Both the position numbers and the translations under genes were made by a program. A DNA stretch of 8,514 bases from an uncultured Flavobacteriales bacterium (GTDB lineage: Bacteria > Bacteroidota > Bacteroidia > Flavobacteriales_D > SKUL01), in contig CALDPJ010000415.1 in assembly GCA_937911795.1 (NCBI GenBank), positions 1-8,514 on the forward strand. Reading direction: 5' to 3'. The notes under the pieces are model-generated. The model was not told the origin of the DNA and made no database searches. It worked only from the letters and a program-made list of their open reading frames with translations. Positions within the stretch are counted from its first letter, which is position 1. Every line of letters begins with the position of its first letter. Of the stretch, positions 6,720 through 8,514 are shown one piece after another.

Positions 6720-8514
6720 ATGATCGAAAAAATTAACTCGCTCGACGAATATCACCGGCTGTATGAAGAAAGTGTAAAAGATCCCGAAGGATTCTGGAGT
6801 GATCTTGCAAACACTTTTCACTGGAGAAAGAAATGGGACAAAACGGTAGAATGGAACTTCATCGAACCAAAGGTTGAATGGTTCAAAGGCGGAAAACTCA
6901 ACATCACCGAAAATTGTCTCGACCGCCATCTCGAAGAGCGGGGCGATCAGGTGGCCATTCGCTGGGAGCCCAATAAACCCGAAGAGGAACATGTGGATCT
7001 CACTTACCGCGAATTGCACCAACAGGTTTGCCGGTTTGGAAACGTGTTGAAAGCACAGGGCGTCAAAAAGGGCGATCGGGTTTGTCTGTATATGCCGATG
7101 GTTCCGGAGCTGACGATCGCGATTCTGGCCTGTGCGAGAATTGGAGCCATACATTCGGTGGTCTTTGCGGGTTTTTCAGCGAAATCACTTCAGGAGCGGA
7201 TTCAGGATGCGGGTTGCAAACTGGTCATCACGGCCGATGGTGGTTATCGCGGAGCCAAAACGCTCGACCTTAAAAGCATTGTGGATGATGCCGTCGAAAG
7301 TTGTGACTGTGTTGAAAAAGTAATTGTGTTCGAACGCATCAAGTCATCACCGGAAATGGTGGAAGGACGCGATCTGTGGTGGCACGATTTGATCAAAGAT
7401 GCCTCCGACATTTGCGAAGCCGAGGAGATGGATTCAGAAGATGTGTTGTTCATTCTTTACACATCCGGCTCTACAGGCAAACCGAAGGGGGTTGTTCACA
7501 CAACTGCAGGCTACATGGTGTTCTGCGAATATACTTTCCGGAATGTGTTTCAGTACCAGGAAGGTCAGGTGTATTGGTGTACTGCGGATATCGGTTGGAT
7601 CACCGGACATTCCTACATCATTTACGGGCCTTTGCTGGCGGGTGCCACCAGCCTGATGTTCGAAGGCGTGCCCACCTGGCCCGATGCCGGAAGATTCTGG
7701 GAAATCGTGGATGAGCACGAGGTGAATATATTCTACACCGCGCCAACAGCCATCCGCGCTTTGATGGCACACGGAAATGAGTTTGTAGAAAAATACGATT
7801 TCAGCTCTCTGAAAGTATTGGGAACGGTCGGCGAACCCATCAACATCGAAGCCTGGGAATGGTACCACGAAAAGGTGGGTCGCGAAAAATGTCCGATCGT
7901 CGATACCTGGTGGCAGACAGAAACCGGGGGCATCATGATTTCTCCTCTGGCCGGTTTAACTCCCACCAAACCGAGTTTTGCCACGTTGCCACTACCGGGA
8001 ATTCAGCCCGAAATTGTCGACGCAGAAGGCGAAACCAAAGAGGGCAACGGCGTGGAAGGAAATCTGTGTATCAAATACCCGTGGCCGGGAATGTTGCGCA
8101 CCATCTGGGGCGATCACGAACGTTGCGGAACCACCTATTTCGCCGCCTATAAAAACCGATATTTTACCGGTGACGGGGCACGACGCGATGCCGAAGGTTA
8201 TTACCGGATCACCGGTAGGGTTGACGACGTGATCAATGTCTCCGGGCACCGACTCGGAACCGCAGAAATCGAAGATGCGATTGACGAACACGAACAGGTC
8301 ATCGAGAGTGCAGTCGTCGGTTTTCCGCACGACATTAAAGGTCAGGCGATTTACGCCTATGTGATTGTTTCCAAAGACAGCAAGAGCCCGGACGAAATGC
8401 GCATCGAAATCCTCGATATGGTTACCAAGCAAATTGGTGCGATTGCCAAGCCAGACAAGATTCAGATTGTAAAAGGACTGCCGAAAACCCGTTCGGGAAA
8501 AATCATGCGGCGGA
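6720..8514 (+). CDS. acs: Acetyl-CoA synthetase, AMP-forming (3' end outside window)
   Basis: The frame runs from the ATG at 6720 to the window edge without a stop (598 full codons). The enzyme makes acetyl-CoA from acetate, ATP and CoA through an acetyl-adenylate, in the cytoplasm. The N-terminal cap domain (residues about 8-65) includes YHRLYEESVKDP. The adenylation domain follows, with the phosphate loop YTSGSTGKPKG at 247-257, GEP at 371-373, DTWWQTETGG at 395-404, YFTGD at 481-485 and GRVDDVINVSGHR at 499-511. The small C-terminal domain reaches SGKIMRR, whose Lys594 matches the catalytic lysine (Lys609 in Salmonella Acs) that is acetylated for control in other bacteria. Trp398 fits the acetate-pocket tryptophan and Val370 the pocket valine, favouring acetate over longer acids; Ile294 replaces a usual Val. 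About 40 residues are missing. No in-frame ATG or GTG lies between the preceding stop and this start. Confidence 0.97.
   Translation, partial: MIEKINSLDEYHRLYEESVKDPEGFWSDLANTFHWRKKWDKTVEWNFIEPKVEWFKGGKLNITENCLDRHLEERGDQVAIRWEPNKPEEEHVDLTYRELHQQVCRFGNVLKAQGVKKGDRVCLYMPMVPELTIAILACARIGAIHSVVFAGFSAKSLQERIQDAGCKLVITADGGYRGAKTLDLKSIVDDAVESCDCVEKVIVFERIKSSPEMVEGRDLWWHDLIKDASDICEAEEMDSEDVLFILYTSGSTGKPKGVVHTTAGYMVFCEYTFRNVFQYQEGQVYWCTADIGWITGHSYIIYGPLLAGATSLMFEGVPTWPDAGRFWEIVDEHEVNIFYTAPTAIRALMAHGNEFVEKYDFSSLKVLGTVGEPINIEAWEWYHEKVGREKCPIVDTWWQTETGGIMISPLAGLTPTKPSFATLPLPGIQPEIVDAEGETKEGNGVEGNLCIKYPWPGMLRTIWGDHERCGTTYFAAYKNRYFTGDGARRDAEGYYRITGRVDDVINVSGHRLGTAEIEDAIDEHEQVIESAVVGFPHDIKGQAIYAYVIVSKDSKSPDEMRIEILDMVTKQIGAIAKPDKIQIVKGLPKTRSGKIMRR

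Noticed and set aside
6672..6722. Read-through fusion: the adhesin and acs are in the same frame and the 15 codons between TGA and ATG are open
   Set aside because: An open stretch of 15 codons is expected by chance, the products have unrelated compartments, and nothing suggests stop-codon recoding.
7028..8432. Alternative-frame and reverse-strand open frames within 7028-8432
   Set aside because: They overlap acs, whose frame carries every expected acetyl-CoA synthetase motif in order without interruption.

Overview
The window holds two genes on the plus strand, both cut by the window edges. They point to a gliding or surface-adhesive member of the Bacteroidota (Flavobacteriia/Cryomorphaceae-like or a relative). 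The grounds are: a C-terminal domain of the type IX secretion 'gliding motility-associated' (type B) family, SprB-type and PKD/Ig-like surface domains, no Shine-Dalgarno sequence before the second gene, and a Bacteroidota-style TAnnTTTG box just before that gene's start. Base composition looks near 50% GC by eye, on the high side for flavobacteria. The genus cannot be fixed from this sequence. Layout: positions 3-6674 are one continuous reading frame of 2,223 codons, open at the left edge, so the true N-terminus and any signal peptide lie upstream. It encodes a giant, acidic, cell-surface or secreted adhesin-like protein. In order it has: a partial domain (3-263), an Ig-like domain (264-500), an SprB-type repeat (501-719), fifteen tandem Ig/PKD-like repeats of about 80 residues (720-4340), two further adhesin-type domains (4341-4892), a duplicated Ig-like pair (4893-5405), two more Ig-like domains (5406-5879), two PKD domains (5880-6377) and the T9SS type B sorting domain (6390-6671). 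After a 45-base gap comes acs, acetyl-CoA synthetase (6720 to the right edge), complete except for about its last 40 residues. The gap contains a possible -7 promoter element and no convincing terminator. The two genes have no evident functional link: one is a T9SS-exported surface protein and the other a cytoplasmic acetate-activating enzyme. The most striking observation is compositional. The adhesin has only three Lys/Arg residues in its first 2,162 visible residues, including 1,294 consecutive residues with none, then nine in its last 61, within the sorting domain. All fifteen tandem repeats also keep the same pair of cysteines. The processed protein may therefore be a trypsin-resistant, strongly acidic, disulfide-braced stalk. 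I see no defence system, mobile element, CRISPR array or RNA gene.
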